Shown here piece by piece: positions 8,157 through 16,256 of a stretch of 64,000 nt of DNA. The position numbers and the translations under genes are program-made. How positions within the stretch are numbered: the stretch's first letter is position 1; every line of letters starts with the position of its first letter. The stretch lies in NCBI GenBank assembly GCA_947449765.1, contig CANFSP010000005.1:62001-126000 (forward strand). The letters run 5' to 3'. Under the pieces are notes generated by a model. That model was given only the letters and a program-made list of their open reading frames with translations. It searched no databases and was not told the DNA's origin. Source of the stretch: Actinomycetota bacterium (GTDB lineage Bacteria; Actinomycetota; Actinomycetes; Actinomycetales; Microbacteriaceae).

Positions 8157-8195
8157 TTGTCCAAGTCCAAATTTCGCTCTATATTTAGAGCGAAA
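8157..8195 (+). promoter_or_regulatory. Promoter and palindromic operator of the toxin-antitoxin pair
   Basis: A -35 box TTGTCC (8157-8162) and a -10 box TATATT (8180-8185) are 17 bases apart. A perfect 10-base inverted repeat, TTTCGCTCTA / TAGAGCGAAA with a 4-base spacer (8172-8195), covers the -10 box. This is the classic layout for autorepression by an antitoxin or toxin-antitoxin complex. Confidence 0.7.
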
Positions 8196-8204
8196 GGAAT
8201 TCTC

Positions 8205-8462
8205 ATGCTTGATCGCGTCGCCACACAACTTGCCACCACAATTAGCGAGTTCAAAAAGAACCCCAACGAAGCAGTGGCCCTTGCTCACAATGAGGCATTT
8301 GCCGTACTTACTAACAACAAGCCGTCGTTCTACGTCGTACCCCCCGCGCTCTTTGAGACACTCATCGACATGATTGATGAAATTGAACTCGCACGAATTG
8401 TCAACGAACGAAGAAATGATGGGACTCCACGCATTCGCGTGAAAATCGACGACCTTGCATGA
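8205..8462 (+). CDS. Type II antitoxin, Phd/YefM (RelB/StbD-like)
   Basis: This 85-residue protein has the Phd/YefM N-terminal DNA-binding pattern (TTISEFKKNPNEAV, FAVLTNNKPSFYVVP) and a charged C-terminal tail for binding the toxin. I chose the ATG at 8205, with AAAGGA seven to twelve bases upstream, because the earlier in-frame ATG at 8151 lies before the promoter. The stop overlaps the toxin start in an ATGA junction. It neutralises the RelE-like toxin and probably represses its own operon through the overlapping palindrome. Confidence 0.85.
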   Translation: MLDRVATQLATTISEFKKNPNEAVALAHNEAFAVLTNNKPSFYVVPPALFETLIDMIDEIELARIVNERRNDGTPRIRVKIDDLA

Positions 8463-8749
8463 CTTACGAGCTGGAATTTCACGAGTCTGCGCTCAAGGAA
8501 TGGGAATCCCTCGACAACAACGTCAGGCAACGCTTACGTAAAAAATTGAAGAGGCGCCTTTCAGACCCGAGGGTTCCCTCGTCAGAGCTACGTGGTGAGT
8601 TGGCTGGGTGTTACAAGATCAAAGATGAAGTCAGTGGCTACCGGCTGATTTACGAAATCATTGACCATGAGGTTGTCGTCATTGTTCTTTCAGTGGGCAA
8701 GCGTGACAAATTACTCGCTTACCTTGCGGCAACTCTGAGACGTCGTTAG
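8459..8749 (+). CDS. Type II toxin, RelE/StbE family mRNA interferase
   Basis: This 96-residue basic protein has RelE/ParE family features: YELEFHESALKEW at the start, the LRGELAGCYKIKDE segment, YRLIYEI, and VVIVLSVGKRDK near the C-terminus. Toxins of this group cut mRNA on the ribosome when the antitoxin is degraded. It is translationally coupled to the antitoxin by a four-base overlap. By eye the pair is less GC-rich than the flanking guaA gene, which fits acquisition by transfer. Confidence 0.87.
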   Translation: MTYELEFHESALKEWESLDNNVRQRLRKKLKRRLSDPRVPSSELRGELAGCYKIKDEVSGYRLIYEIIDHEVVVIVLSVGKRDKLLAYLAATLRRR

Positions 8750-8753
8750 CTGA

Positions 8754-10319
8754 CTACTCCCACTCGATAGTGCCCGGCGGCTTCGAGGTGACGTCGAGCA
8801 CGACGCGGTTCACGCCCGCGACCTCGTTGGTGATGCGGTTCGAGATCTTAGCGAGCAGGTCGTAGGGCAGGCGGGTCCAGTCGGCAGTCATGGCGTCTTC
8901 ACTGGAGACGGGGCGCAGCACGATCGGGTGGCCGTAGGTACGACCATCCCCCATCACACCGACCGAGCGAACATCGGCAAGCAAAACAACCGGGCACTGC
9001 CAAATCTCATCGTCGAGACCAGCAGCGGTGAGCTCCTCGCGCACAATCGCGTCGGCGTCGCGCAGCAGGTCGAGGCGTTCAGCGGTGACTTCACCCACGA
9101 TACGGATGCCGAGACCCGGCCCGGGGAACGGCTGGCGACCGACAATCTCGTGAGGCAAACCGAGCTCACGACCGATGGCGCGTACCTCATCCTTGAAGAG
9201 GGTGCGCAAGGGTTCGACCAGCTCGAACTGCAGGTCGTCGGGGAGGCCGCCCACATTGTGGTGCGACTTGATGTTCGCGGTGCCGCTTCCGCCGCCCGAC
9301 TCCACCACGTCGGGGTAGAGCGTGCCCTGCACCAGGAACTTGATCGGCTCTCCGTCGGCGGCAGCCTCGTCCATGAGGTCGCGCTCGGCCTGTTCGAAGG
9401 TGCGAATGAATTCGCGTCCGATAATCTTGCGCTTCGTCTCGGGGTCGGTCACGCCGGCGAGCGCGTTCATGAACTGCTCGCGCGCATCCACCGTGACGAG
9501 ACGGATGCCCGTGGCTGTGACGTAGTCCTCTTCGACCTGACGGCGCTCGTCTTTGCGCAGCAGACCGTGGTCGACGAACACGCACACGAGCTGATCGCCG
9601 ACGGCCTTGTGCACGAGCGCGGCGGCCACTGCCGAGTCGACTCCACCCGAGAGTCCGCAAATCACGCGCGATGAGCCGACCTGCTCGCGAATCTTGGCGA
9701 CCTGATCGTCGATCACGTTGCCGCTGTTCCAGTCGGCGGGCAGACCCGCACAGGAGTGCAGGAAGTTTTCGAGAACGCGCTGACCGAACTCCGAGTGCTT
9801 GACCTCGGGATGCCACTGCACGCCGTACATGCGGGTGGCGTCGTTGGCGAAAGCCGCGACCGGGGTGGCGTCGGTGCTCGCCACAACCTCAAAACCTGCG
9901 GGGGCGAGGGAGACCTGGTCGCCGTGACTCATCCACACGGTTTGATCGAGCGGTTGACCGGCGACAAGAGGATGCTCGGCCGCTACGTGCATCGCCGTGG
10001 CACCGTATTCGCGCCCGCCCGTGTGGGCGACTGTGCCACCGAGGGTTTGAGCCATCACCTGGAACCCATAGCAGATGCCGAAAACCGGAATGCCGAGACT
10101 CAGGATGTCGGCATCGAGCGTGGGCGAGCCGGGCTCGTAGACACTCGACGGACCGCCGCTGAGCACGATGGCGGCCGGGTTCTTGGCTCGAACGTCGGCT
10201 GCCGAAATCGAGTGCGGCACAATCTCGGAGTACACACCCGCCTCGCGCACGCGGCGTGCGATGAGTTGCGCGTACTGCGCGCCGAAGTCAACAACAAGAA
10301 CTGGCTGGGGCGCACTCAT
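8754..10319 (-). CDS. guaA: GMP synthase (glutamine-hydrolysing)
   Basis: This 521-residue enzyme converts XMP to GMP with glutamine and ATP. The N-terminal class I glutamine amidotransferase domain has nucleophile C83 (GICYG) and the partners H170 and E172 (WHPE). The ATP pyrophosphatase domain has the PP-loop SGGVDS at 224-229, and the C-terminal dimerisation domain ends with the conserved PPGTIEWE. Length is normal for the family. It completes guanine nucleotide synthesis together with guaB about 10 kb away; the two are probably separated by an inserted cassette. Confidence 0.98.
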   Translation of the reverse strand: MSAPQPVLVVDFGAQYAQLIARRVREAGVYSEIVPHSISAADVRAKNPAAIVLSGGPSSVYEPGSPTLDADILSLGIPVFGICYGFQVMAQTLGGTVAHTGGREYGATAMHVAAEHPLVAGQPLDQTVWMSHGDQVSLAPAGFEVVASTDATPVAAFANDATRMYGVQWHPEVKHSEFGQRVLENFLHSCAGLPADWNSGNVIDDQVAKIREQVGSSRVICGLSGGVDSAVAAALVHKAVGDQLVCVFVDHGLLRKDERRQVEEDYVTATGIRLVTVDAREQFMNALAGVTDPETKRKIIGREFIRTFEQAERDLMDEAAADGEPIKFLVQGTLYPDVVESGGGSGTANIKSHHNVGGLPDDLQFELVEPLRTLFKDEVRAIGRELGLPHEIVGRQPFPGPGLGIRIVGEVTAERLDLLRDADAIVREELTAAGLDDEIWQCPVVLLADVRSVGVMGDGRTYGHPIVLRPVSSEDAMTADWTRLPYDLLAKISNRITNEVAGVNRVVLDVTSKPPGTIEWE

Positions 10320-10331
10320 AATGCGTCAATT

Positions 10332-10733
10332 CTATCCAGCGAGAAAAGCCCTGACGCGCTTGGCATAAATGCCCTCGAGCACGAACGAGAGCGCGGGGAT
10401 GATGCCACCCGACGCCAAGATGAGCAGAGTGAGGAACGACCAGCGCATGAAGGCCCAGAGTCGGAACGAGGCAATGAGGTAGACCACATACAGCCAACCG
10501 TGGATGATGAGCACCCCGGTCGATCCGTTGATTGCCGTGACTTGCTCGTGGGGCGTCAGGTGCAGAAAACCGAACGGGCCAGCGATTTCGAGGTCATAGC
10601 CAAAGCCGTAGCGCATGATCATTTCGGCGACCAGGAGGAGCAGGAACGTTCCCGTGATGAATGACATCACCACATAGAAACGCAGGGCCCCGGGAATCTT
10701 TGGGATGTCAGCTTCGCGGGGTTGCAGTGTCAT
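10332..10733 (-). CDS. DUF3817 integral membrane protein
   Basis: This 133-residue protein has about four hydrophobic helices and the GWLYVVYL and IHGW segments of the DUF3817 family (YdzA-like). It lies 12 bases upstream of guaA on the same strand. In related Micrococcales I recall this family sitting between a SURF1 gene and guaA, so its separation from SURF1 here suggests later insertion. Function unknown. Confidence 0.75.
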   Translation of the reverse strand: MTLQPREADIPKIPGALRFYVVMSFITGTFLLLLVAEMIMRYGFGYDLEIAGPFGFLHLTPHEQVTAINGSTGVLIIHGWLYVVYLIASFRLWAFMRWSFLTLLILASGGIIPALSFVLEGIYAKRVRAFLAG

Positions 10734-10737
10734 GTGA

Positions 10738-11760
10738 CTAGCCTATGCGCTGTCGCCAGTCGCGTGGAGTGACGCCAAAATGACGCCGAAACGCTCGGGT
10801 GAACGTGGTCACATCGCTGAAGCCGGTCATGAATGCCACATCCGAAATGGATGCATGCGCCGCGGAATTGCCGAGCAACTCGGCGGCACGGGTGATGCGC
10901 TCCGTGCGGATGACGTCAGCCGGCGCCTCCCCGTGCAGCTCGAAAATCTCGTAGAGCTTGCGACGAGATACGAAGTGCGCCCGGGCCACAGTCTCGGGGC
11001 TCAGCATCGGTGAACTCAGATGCGAGCGGATGAAGTTGCGCATGGCCAGGAACAATGCCTCGTTGGTGGTCGGCATGATTGGTGTCGACTCGAACGCCGA
11101 GCGCAACATCGCCGACGCTAGCGATGTGACGATGCCGGACATCTCGAGAGACGCGGGCTCTGACAGAGCCTCGGGCTGCGCCATCAGCGACGTGACGAGT
11201 GACACGTAGGCGTCGCGGGCGGGGTTCGGGCCCGACACCTGTCGTCCGGCGACATGCCGAATCATGTCATCGGAAACGCCGAGCGCCGACCTCGACGCCT
11301 GCAGCACGATGTGACGCTGGTTGGGCTCCACATAGTTGAGCGTGAATGGTCGGTGCGTCTCGGTGACGGTCAACACCCCCGGAGAAACGTCGGTTACGCG
11401 ACCGTACTGACTGACGAACCCTCGTCCGGCGGCCTGAAGAGAGATGTGAATGTCATCAGAGAGCGAAGCAGATGCGAGGCGTTCGGTGCGATTGATAACG
11501 ATGGCCTGGTCGGTTACACCCGCGATGCTCACATCGGGGCTCAACTGGCGCATGTCTAACGATGCAGTGAAGTCACGCGCCGACTGCTCGATGGAGAGCG
11601 GAACGAAACTGGCGCTGGCAATGTCGCGCCATTCGTCGGTGTTATGTGCGGTAATGGTCGACACTGTGGTCCAATCCGGCTTCTCATATCGCCCGTAACC
11701 CCAGTATCCCGGTAATTCAGTGCGCCCGAAAGTGAGGATGCACAAATCGCCGATTTGCAT
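10738..11760 (-). CDS. AraC-family transcriptional regulator of the nitrilase/aldoxime genes
   Basis: About 341 residues: an N-terminal AraC-binding-like sensor domain and a C-terminal double helix-turn-helix (roughly the last 100 residues, ending with FMTGFSDVTTFTRAFRRHFGVTP). The frame stays open beyond the divergent nitrilase start. I use the ATG at 11760; a GTG at 11829 is possible but would leave only 12 bases between the two genes. AraC-type activators such as NitR control nitrilase genes in Rhodococcus, and this gene is divergent from a nitrilase-aldoxime dehydratase pair, so it probably senses a nitrile, aldoxime or product. Confidence 0.8.
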   Translation of the reverse strand: MQIGDLCILTFGRTELPGYWGYGRYEKPDWTTVSTITAHNTDEWRDIASASFVPLSIEQSARDFTASLDMRQLSPDVSIAGVTDQAIVINRTERLASASLSDDIHISLQAAGRGFVSQYGRVTDVSPGVLTVTETHRPFTLNYVEPNQRHIVLQASRSALGVSDDMIRHVAGRQVSGPNPARDAYVSLVTSLMAQPEALSEPASLEMSGIVTSLASAMLRSAFESTPIMPTTNEALFLAMRNFIRSHLSSPMLSPETVARAHFVSRRKLYEIFELHGEAPADVIRTERITRAAELLGNSAAHASISDVAFMTGFSDVTTFTRAFRRHFGVTPRDWRQRIG

Positions 11761-11841
11761 GCAAGCAATGCCGAGAGTGGCGCGGCTCGTGAAACCTATC
11801 GTGTAAACGTCACTGATCGCAGGACTCACTGAGGAGTATCC

Positions 11842-12840
11842 ATGGGTAAGCAAATTCGCGTTGCCGCAGTTCAGGCCGAGCCAGTGTGGCTCGATCTCGA
11901 TGGCACGGTCGATAAAACAATCGACATCCTGAAAAAAGCCGCTGCCGACGGCGTGGAACTGATTGCCTTTCCCGAAACATGGATTCCCGGCTATCCCCAG
12001 TTCTTGTGGACAGTTCCCGTGCCCGAACAGATGCCCTATGTCGGCCGTTATCACGAGAACTCACTCTCGGTGGATAGTCCACAGATGATGCGCATTCGCG
12101 AGGCGGCTCGCGACAACAAGATTGCCATCGTGATGGGCTTCAGCGAGCGCGCGTTCGGCACGCTGTATATGGCGCAAACCGCGATTGGCACCTCGGGTGA
12201 AATTTTGCTGCACCGCCGCAAGCTCAAGCCGACCCACGTCGAGCGCACGCTGTTCGGCGAGGGGGACGGATCCGACATTAAGGTCGTTGACACCGAATTT
12301 GGCCGACTCGGCGCGCTCAACTGCTGGGAGCACCTGCAGCCCTTGACCAAGTACGCGATGTACGCGCAGAACGAGCAGATACACGTTTCGGGTTGGCCCA
12401 ACTTTGGCTGCTTGGACATGGTTCCCGCGCTGAGTCATGAGGCGAACGTATTTGGCGCATCCAAGGTGTATGCCCTCGAAGGAAGCTGCTTTGTGCTTGC
12501 GTCGACCCAGATGATGAGCGACGAGGGCGCCAAGGTATTCGCCCTGGCTGATGGCTCAATCTCGCCGATCTACAACGGCGGTGGCGGCTACGCGACAATC
12601 TTCGGCCCCGATTCGGCCGTCATCTCGACACCGTTGGCACCTGACGTAGAGGGGTTCGTTACCGCCGACATCGACCTGTCTGCAATCGCGTACGCCAAGA
12701 ACGCCGCCGACCCCGGCGGACACTACAGCCGTCCCGACGTCACCCAACTGATCTTCAACAATGCGTCCCAGCGCGTGGTGGTCGGCGACGGGCAGTTCGG
12801 CACTGAGGTCGCGTTTCCCGAGATGTCGGCAGCTGACTAA
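11842..12840 (+). CDS. Nitrilase (carbon-nitrogen hydrolase superfamily)
   Basis: This 332-residue enzyme has the catalytic triad of nitrilases: E45 in FPETW, a Lys in RRKLKPTHVER (K127 by position), and the nucleophile C161 in NCWEH. Length and motifs match true nitrilases (aliphatic or aryl) that hydrolyse R-CN to the carboxylic acid and ammonia, rather than amidases. GAGGAG precedes the ATG. It is followed after three bases by an aldoxime dehydratase, the enzyme that makes nitriles from aldoximes, so the two form consecutive steps. Side-chain preference cannot be told. Confidence 0.92.
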   Translation: MGKQIRVAAVQAEPVWLDLDGTVDKTIDILKKAAADGVELIAFPETWIPGYPQFLWTVPVPEQMPYVGRYHENSLSVDSPQMMRIREAARDNKIAIVMGFSERAFGTLYMAQTAIGTSGEILLHRRKLKPTHVERTLFGEGDGSDIKVVDTEFGRLGALNCWEHLQPLTKYAMYAQNEQIHVSGWPNFGCLDMVPALSHEANVFGASKVYALEGSCFVLASTQMMSDEGAKVFALADGSISPIYNGGGGYATIFGPDSAVISTPLAPDVEGFVTADIDLSAIAYAKNAADPGGHYSRPDVTQLIFNNASQRVVVGDGQFGTEVAFPEMSAAD

Positions 12841-12843
12841 CCG

Positions 12844-13896
12844 ATGAGACACAACCCTCCCTCGCGTAAACCACACGACTGGGTTCCGCCGGTTCCGGCC
12901 TTCTCCGCGAAAATTGATGGTCCCGTGACCATGGCTTACTACGGGATTCAAAACCGTGACGACGATGCTCACGCACTCCACGAGTTTCAACAGTGGGTGG
13001 CCACCATGAGCACCGGATTCGACGCGCCCGATGTCACCGAGTATGCCGACTACGTCGACGAGCACGGGAACGCCACCTGGGTGGCAATGTTCTACTGGCG
13101 GGATGCCGCTGACTCCTTCCCACGCTGGGCTAGCCGGGACGACCACGAGGCATTTTGGTTGGCGCCCGCGCGAGAAACGGGAGGCGCAGGCTATTTTCGC
13201 GAAGTCTTCCACGTGCCCAACGATCGCCTCGAGACGCTCTACTCCGACGAGAGCATGAGCGTCGGTTCGGGTGCGGGACTGGGCGTTCACGAGGGCCCCA
13301 TCCAGTCGCACAATTACTGGGGCTCGATGCGGGACCGCATCCCGTCGTCATCGACTGATGAGTTCGCCGCGACGTTTGTGCTTTCGCAGGCACCGGAAGC
13401 GCGAACGGCAGGTTTCGGTGAGCGAGTGATCGCTTCGGGCATCGACAACCTTGCGACGATTCGGTCCGGCGAACTCTACGACGGTCTCGAGGGGCGCGAA
13501 AAGGAAGTCTACGAAGCGGAGCTCGAGCCGTCGGTTCGCGAGGGGATGCGCTACCTGCGCGACAACCCCGTGGCGAGTGGATGCCTCGTGTGCCGCCACA
13601 TGGACGAGTCCACGCCGACCGGTGAGCGTATTCCTCGAGCGTTTGCCGTGGCTCACTTCGATTCGCTCACCCGGCTTGAGGACTGGTCGGAATCACACCC
13701 TACGCACCTGCGCATCTTTGGTCGCTTCATCGAGCTGGCCCAAGAACTGCAGGGGAACATCCGCCTGCGCTTGTGGCACGAGGTCATCGTGACGACTGCC
13801 GACATGCAGCACTTTGAGTACGTGAACTGTCATCCTCTGACCGGTTTTCTCCCGTACGCACCAACGCTTCACAACCTGACCCCGACCGCACGATAA
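12844..13896 (+). CDS. oxd: Aldoxime dehydratase (phenylacetaldoxime dehydratase family, heme enzyme)
   Basis: This 350-residue protein matches the heme-containing aldoxime dehydratases (OxdA, OxdB, OxdRE) along its length. Visible landmarks are the NYWGSMRDR segment (158-165) with the active-site Arg region, IRSG around S208, the ESHPTH stretch (283-288) expected to hold the proximal heme His, and WHEV with H312 as the likely catalytic His. These enzymes dehydrate aldoximes to nitriles. The gene is coupled to the upstream nitrilase, giving the route aldoxime to nitrile to acid known from Bacillus OxB-1 and Rhodococcus. The ligand assignments are by motif, not by alignment. Confidence 0.9.
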   Translation: MRHNPPSRKPHDWVPPVPAFSAKIDGPVTMAYYGIQNRDDDAHALHEFQQWVATMSTGFDAPDVTEYADYVDEHGNATWVAMFYWRDAADSFPRWASRDDHEAFWLAPARETGGAGYFREVFHVPNDRLETLYSDESMSVGSGAGLGVHEGPIQSHNYWGSMRDRIPSSSTDEFAATFVLSQAPEARTAGFGERVIASGIDNLATIRSGELYDGLEGREKEVYEAELEPSVREGMRYLRDNPVASGCLVCRHMDESTPTGERIPRAFAVAHFDSLTRLEDWSESHPTHLRIFGRFIELAQELQGNIRLRLWHEVIVTTADMQHFEYVNCHPLTGFLPYAPTLHNLTPTAR

Positions 13897-13914
13897 GAAG
13901 AAAGAAAGTTAACC

Positions 13915-15159
13915 ATGATTGATTTCGAACTCAGCCCCGAGCAGCGCAAACTGCAGCTCGACGCGCGCGCCTTCGCTGCCACACACCTTACGAATCTGCG
14001 TCAGAAAATGGCCGGCAAGGATGCTGCGGGTCGCTTCGAGGCAACCAAAGAGGCTTATGAGGCTGCCGTGAAAGCTGGATACCTCAAGTTGCAGGTGCCG
14101 CCGCCACTCGGTGGCACGATGAACTCACTGGTGGATGTAGCACTCGTCGCCGAAGAGCTCATCGCGGTGGAGTCGAGCCTGCCCCTCTCGGTGCTCTCGA
14201 CCGGTCTCGGCATCATGGGACTGCTGTTCTTCGGCACACCTGAGCAGTACGCAAAGTTCCTCCCACCGTTCGTCAGTGGCGAAGGTGCGCCGCTGGCCGG
14301 CCTCTCGTTCTCGGAACCAGAAGGAACCGCGAACTACCACAACACCGACCCGAGCAAGGGTTTCACCACCTCCGCGGTGCTCGACGGTGACGAGTGGGTC
14401 ATCAACGGTCGCAAGATCTGGACGCCGCACGCTGCCGGATGGGGCGGGCGTCACGCTGACCTGCTCGCGGTCGCAGCCCGCGTGGGCATGGACAAGCCGC
14501 CACAAGAGTCACTCTCGATGTTCTTGGTTCCCGGAAACACTCCCGGCATCACTATCGAAGAGAACATCGAGACCATTGGACAACCCGGTGCCGAAGTGTG
14601 CATCGTTCGCTACGAGAACGTGCGGGTTCCGCGTGAAAACATCCTCGGAAATGTGGGTGACGGCATCCTCATTGCAGAAACCGCCTTTACCGCAACGGCC
14701 GGTCTCGTCGGTGCGATGGCCATCGGTGTCGCCCGCAAGGCATTTGGCATCGCACTCGAGTGGGCTCGCACGCAGACGCGCGGTGGGTCGGTGCCGATCA
14801 TCCAGCACCAGAATGTCGCCACGATTCTCTCGGACATGAAGGCCAAGATTGAGGCCGCTCGCTACCTCACCTGGAAGGCCTGCTGGAACTTCGACCGCTC
14901 AATGGGTCGCAGCCAGGAGCTCAGCCTCATCAACAAGGTGTTCACGTCTGAGCTCATGATTGGTGTCATCACCGACGCAATGCGTGTTGTCGGGGTCGAG
15001 GCCTACAAGGCGCAGACCGGACTGATGGAACTGTTGCAGGATGCCATGGCCTACCCGCTCTTCGACGGCGGAAACGTGGGCGTTCGTCGCCTGCAGCTAC
15101 AGCGTGTTCTCTCTGCCGAGGGTTATGACCAGATGAGCGCTGCGGAAGGTATCTTCTAG
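13915..15159 (+). CDS. Acyl-CoA dehydrogenase-fold flavoprotein, nitroalkane oxidase-like
   Basis: This 414-residue protein has the three domains of the acyl-CoA dehydrogenase superfamily: N-terminal helices, a middle FAD-binding beta domain (LSFSEPEGT and the IWTPHAAGW segment), and a C-terminal helical bundle. At the catalytic base position acyl-CoA dehydrogenases carry Glu, but here PLFDGGNVGVRR places D384 with R391 seven residues later. That is the spacing of Asp402 and Arg409 in Fusarium nitroalkane oxidase. The natural substrate may therefore be a nitroalkane or another nitrogen compound rather than an acyl-CoA. It follows the aldoxime dehydratase by 18 bases with its own AAGAAAG-type binding site. 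Confidence 0.8.
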   Translation: MIDFELSPEQRKLQLDARAFAATHLTNLRQKMAGKDAAGRFEATKEAYEAAVKAGYLKLQVPPPLGGTMNSLVDVALVAEELIAVESSLPLSVLSTGLGIMGLLFFGTPEQYAKFLPPFVSGEGAPLAGLSFSEPEGTANYHNTDPSKGFTTSAVLDGDEWVINGRKIWTPHAAGWGGRHADLLAVAARVGMDKPPQESLSMFLVPGNTPGITIEENIETIGQPGAEVCIVRYENVRVPRENILGNVGDGILIAETAFTATAGLVGAMAIGVARKAFGIALEWARTQTRGGSVPIIQHQNVATILSDMKAKIEAARYLTWKACWNFDRSMGRSQELSLINKVFTSELMIGVITDAMRVVGVEAYKAQTGLMELLQDAMAYPLFDGGNVGVRRLQLQRVLSAEGYDQMSAAEGIF

Positions 15160-15161
15160 AG

Positions 15162-15923
15162 ATGACCACCACACTCACCCTGATTGGCGGACCGACCGCC
15201 CTCATCGACTTTGAGGGCCTTGTCGTTCTCACCGACCCGACCTTCGACGCTCCCGGGGAGTACCCCATCCCCGGTGGTGTCCTCGTCAAGCAATCTGGGC
15301 CGGCGATGAGCATGGATGCCCTCCCGCGCGTTGACCTGATCACTCTGTCGCACGCACACCATCCCGACAACTTGGATGCTGCCGGGATGCGCGTCGTCGA
15401 GTCAGCATCGCTCGTGGTTGGTGCGCCGTTCGCTCTGGATCAGGTGGGCCACTTGACCGCGCTTGACACGTGGGAGACCACCACCGTGCAGGTGAACGGC
15501 GAAGAGTTCGTGGTGACCGCTGTTCCGGCGCGACACGGGCCTGAGGGGTGCGAAGAGATCACCGGGATTGTTTCGGGGTTTGTGATCACGGCACCATCCG
15601 GGACGAACCTCTACATCAGCGGCGACAACGCAGCTCTCGAGTTGGTTAGCGAGATTGCCGCGCGGTTCGAGCACATCGACATCGCCGTGTTGTTCACGGG
15701 TGCTGCCCGAGTCGGACTCTTCGACAATGCGCCCCTCACTCTCACCGCGGAGATGGCGGCTGAGGCGGCGCAGATTCTCACGCCGAGTGTGGTGTTCCCG
15801 GTGCACTCTGAAGGATGGGCACACTTCAGCGAAGATCGCGCGCTTCTCAATGCGGCGTTCGCGGCTGCGGGCAACGCGAATATTCTCGCGCTGGTCGGCC
15901 CCGGGGAGAGCGTGCGGGTCTAG
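15162..15923 (+). CDS. MBL-fold metallo-hydrolase
   Basis: This 253-residue protein of the metallo-beta-lactamase superfamily has SHAHHPDNLD as the metal-binding motif, a later ARHGPEG histidine, SGDNA where a bridging Asp is expected, and PVHSEGW near the end. It resembles the UlaG/YtnP-like branch of cytosolic hydrolases. It starts two bases after the flavoprotein and is the last gene of the aldoxime/nitrile cassette. A lactone, amide or ester substrate is possible; nothing in the sequence decides this. Confidence 0.8.
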   Translation: MTTTLTLIGGPTALIDFEGLVVLTDPTFDAPGEYPIPGGVLVKQSGPAMSMDALPRVDLITLSHAHHPDNLDAAGMRVVESASLVVGAPFALDQVGHLTALDTWETTTVQVNGEEFVVTAVPARHGPEGCEEITGIVSGFVITAPSGTNLYISGDNAALELVSEIAARFEHIDIAVLFTGAARVGLFDNAPLTLTAEMAAEAAQILTPSVVFPVHSEGWAHFSEDRALLNAAFAAAGNANILALVGPGESVRV

Positions 15924-15940
15924 CCCCGCCGCCGCTTCCG

Positions 15941-16256
15941 CCGGCTGAGCTTCGCGTCGATGGCTGAGCCTGTCGAAGCCATCGCCGCTTGAGCTTGTCG
16001 AAGCCACGCCATCGCCGGCTGAGCTTGTCGAAATCATGCCGTCGCCGCCGGCTGAGCTTGTCGAAGCCACCGTCATCGCCGGCTGAGCTTGTCGAAGCCA
16101 CGGATGATTTCGACAGGCTCAATCAGCGATTTCGACAGGCTCAATCAGCGATTTCGACAGGCTCAATCAGCGATTTCGACGGGCTCAGCCAGCGAAGTGA
16201 AGCTCAATCAGCGATTTCGACAGGCTCAATCGGCGGAGGGGACAGGCTCAATCGGC
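15941..16256. repeat. Block of palindromic repeats in two opposed orientations, partly 22-bp tandem
   Basis: The left half carries about six copies of GGCTGAGCTTGTCGAAGCC or variants (for example at 15962, 16050 and 16081). The right half carries its reverse complement in a unit that starts GATTTCGACAGG and repeats exactly every 22 bases at 16106, 16128, 16150 and 16172, then less regularly at 16194, 16213 and 16235. The halves can pair with each other. The block lies between two convergent genes and could act as a two-way terminator. Its last unit forms the stop codon of the SURF1 gene. Confidence 0.85.

Noticed and set aside
8151-8204. Earlier ATG for the antitoxin, adding 18 residues
   Set aside because: It lies before the -35 box of the promoter; the ATG at 8205 has a good ribosome binding site and matches the family start.
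9756-10664. Open frame of 302 codons opposite guaA and the DUF3817 gene
   Set aside because: It spans two well supported genes on the other strand and has no family features.
16106-16256. Regular 22-bp repeats that could be taken for a CRISPR array
   Set aside because: The units are directly tandem with no unique spacers, face a reverse-complement array, and no cas gene is near.
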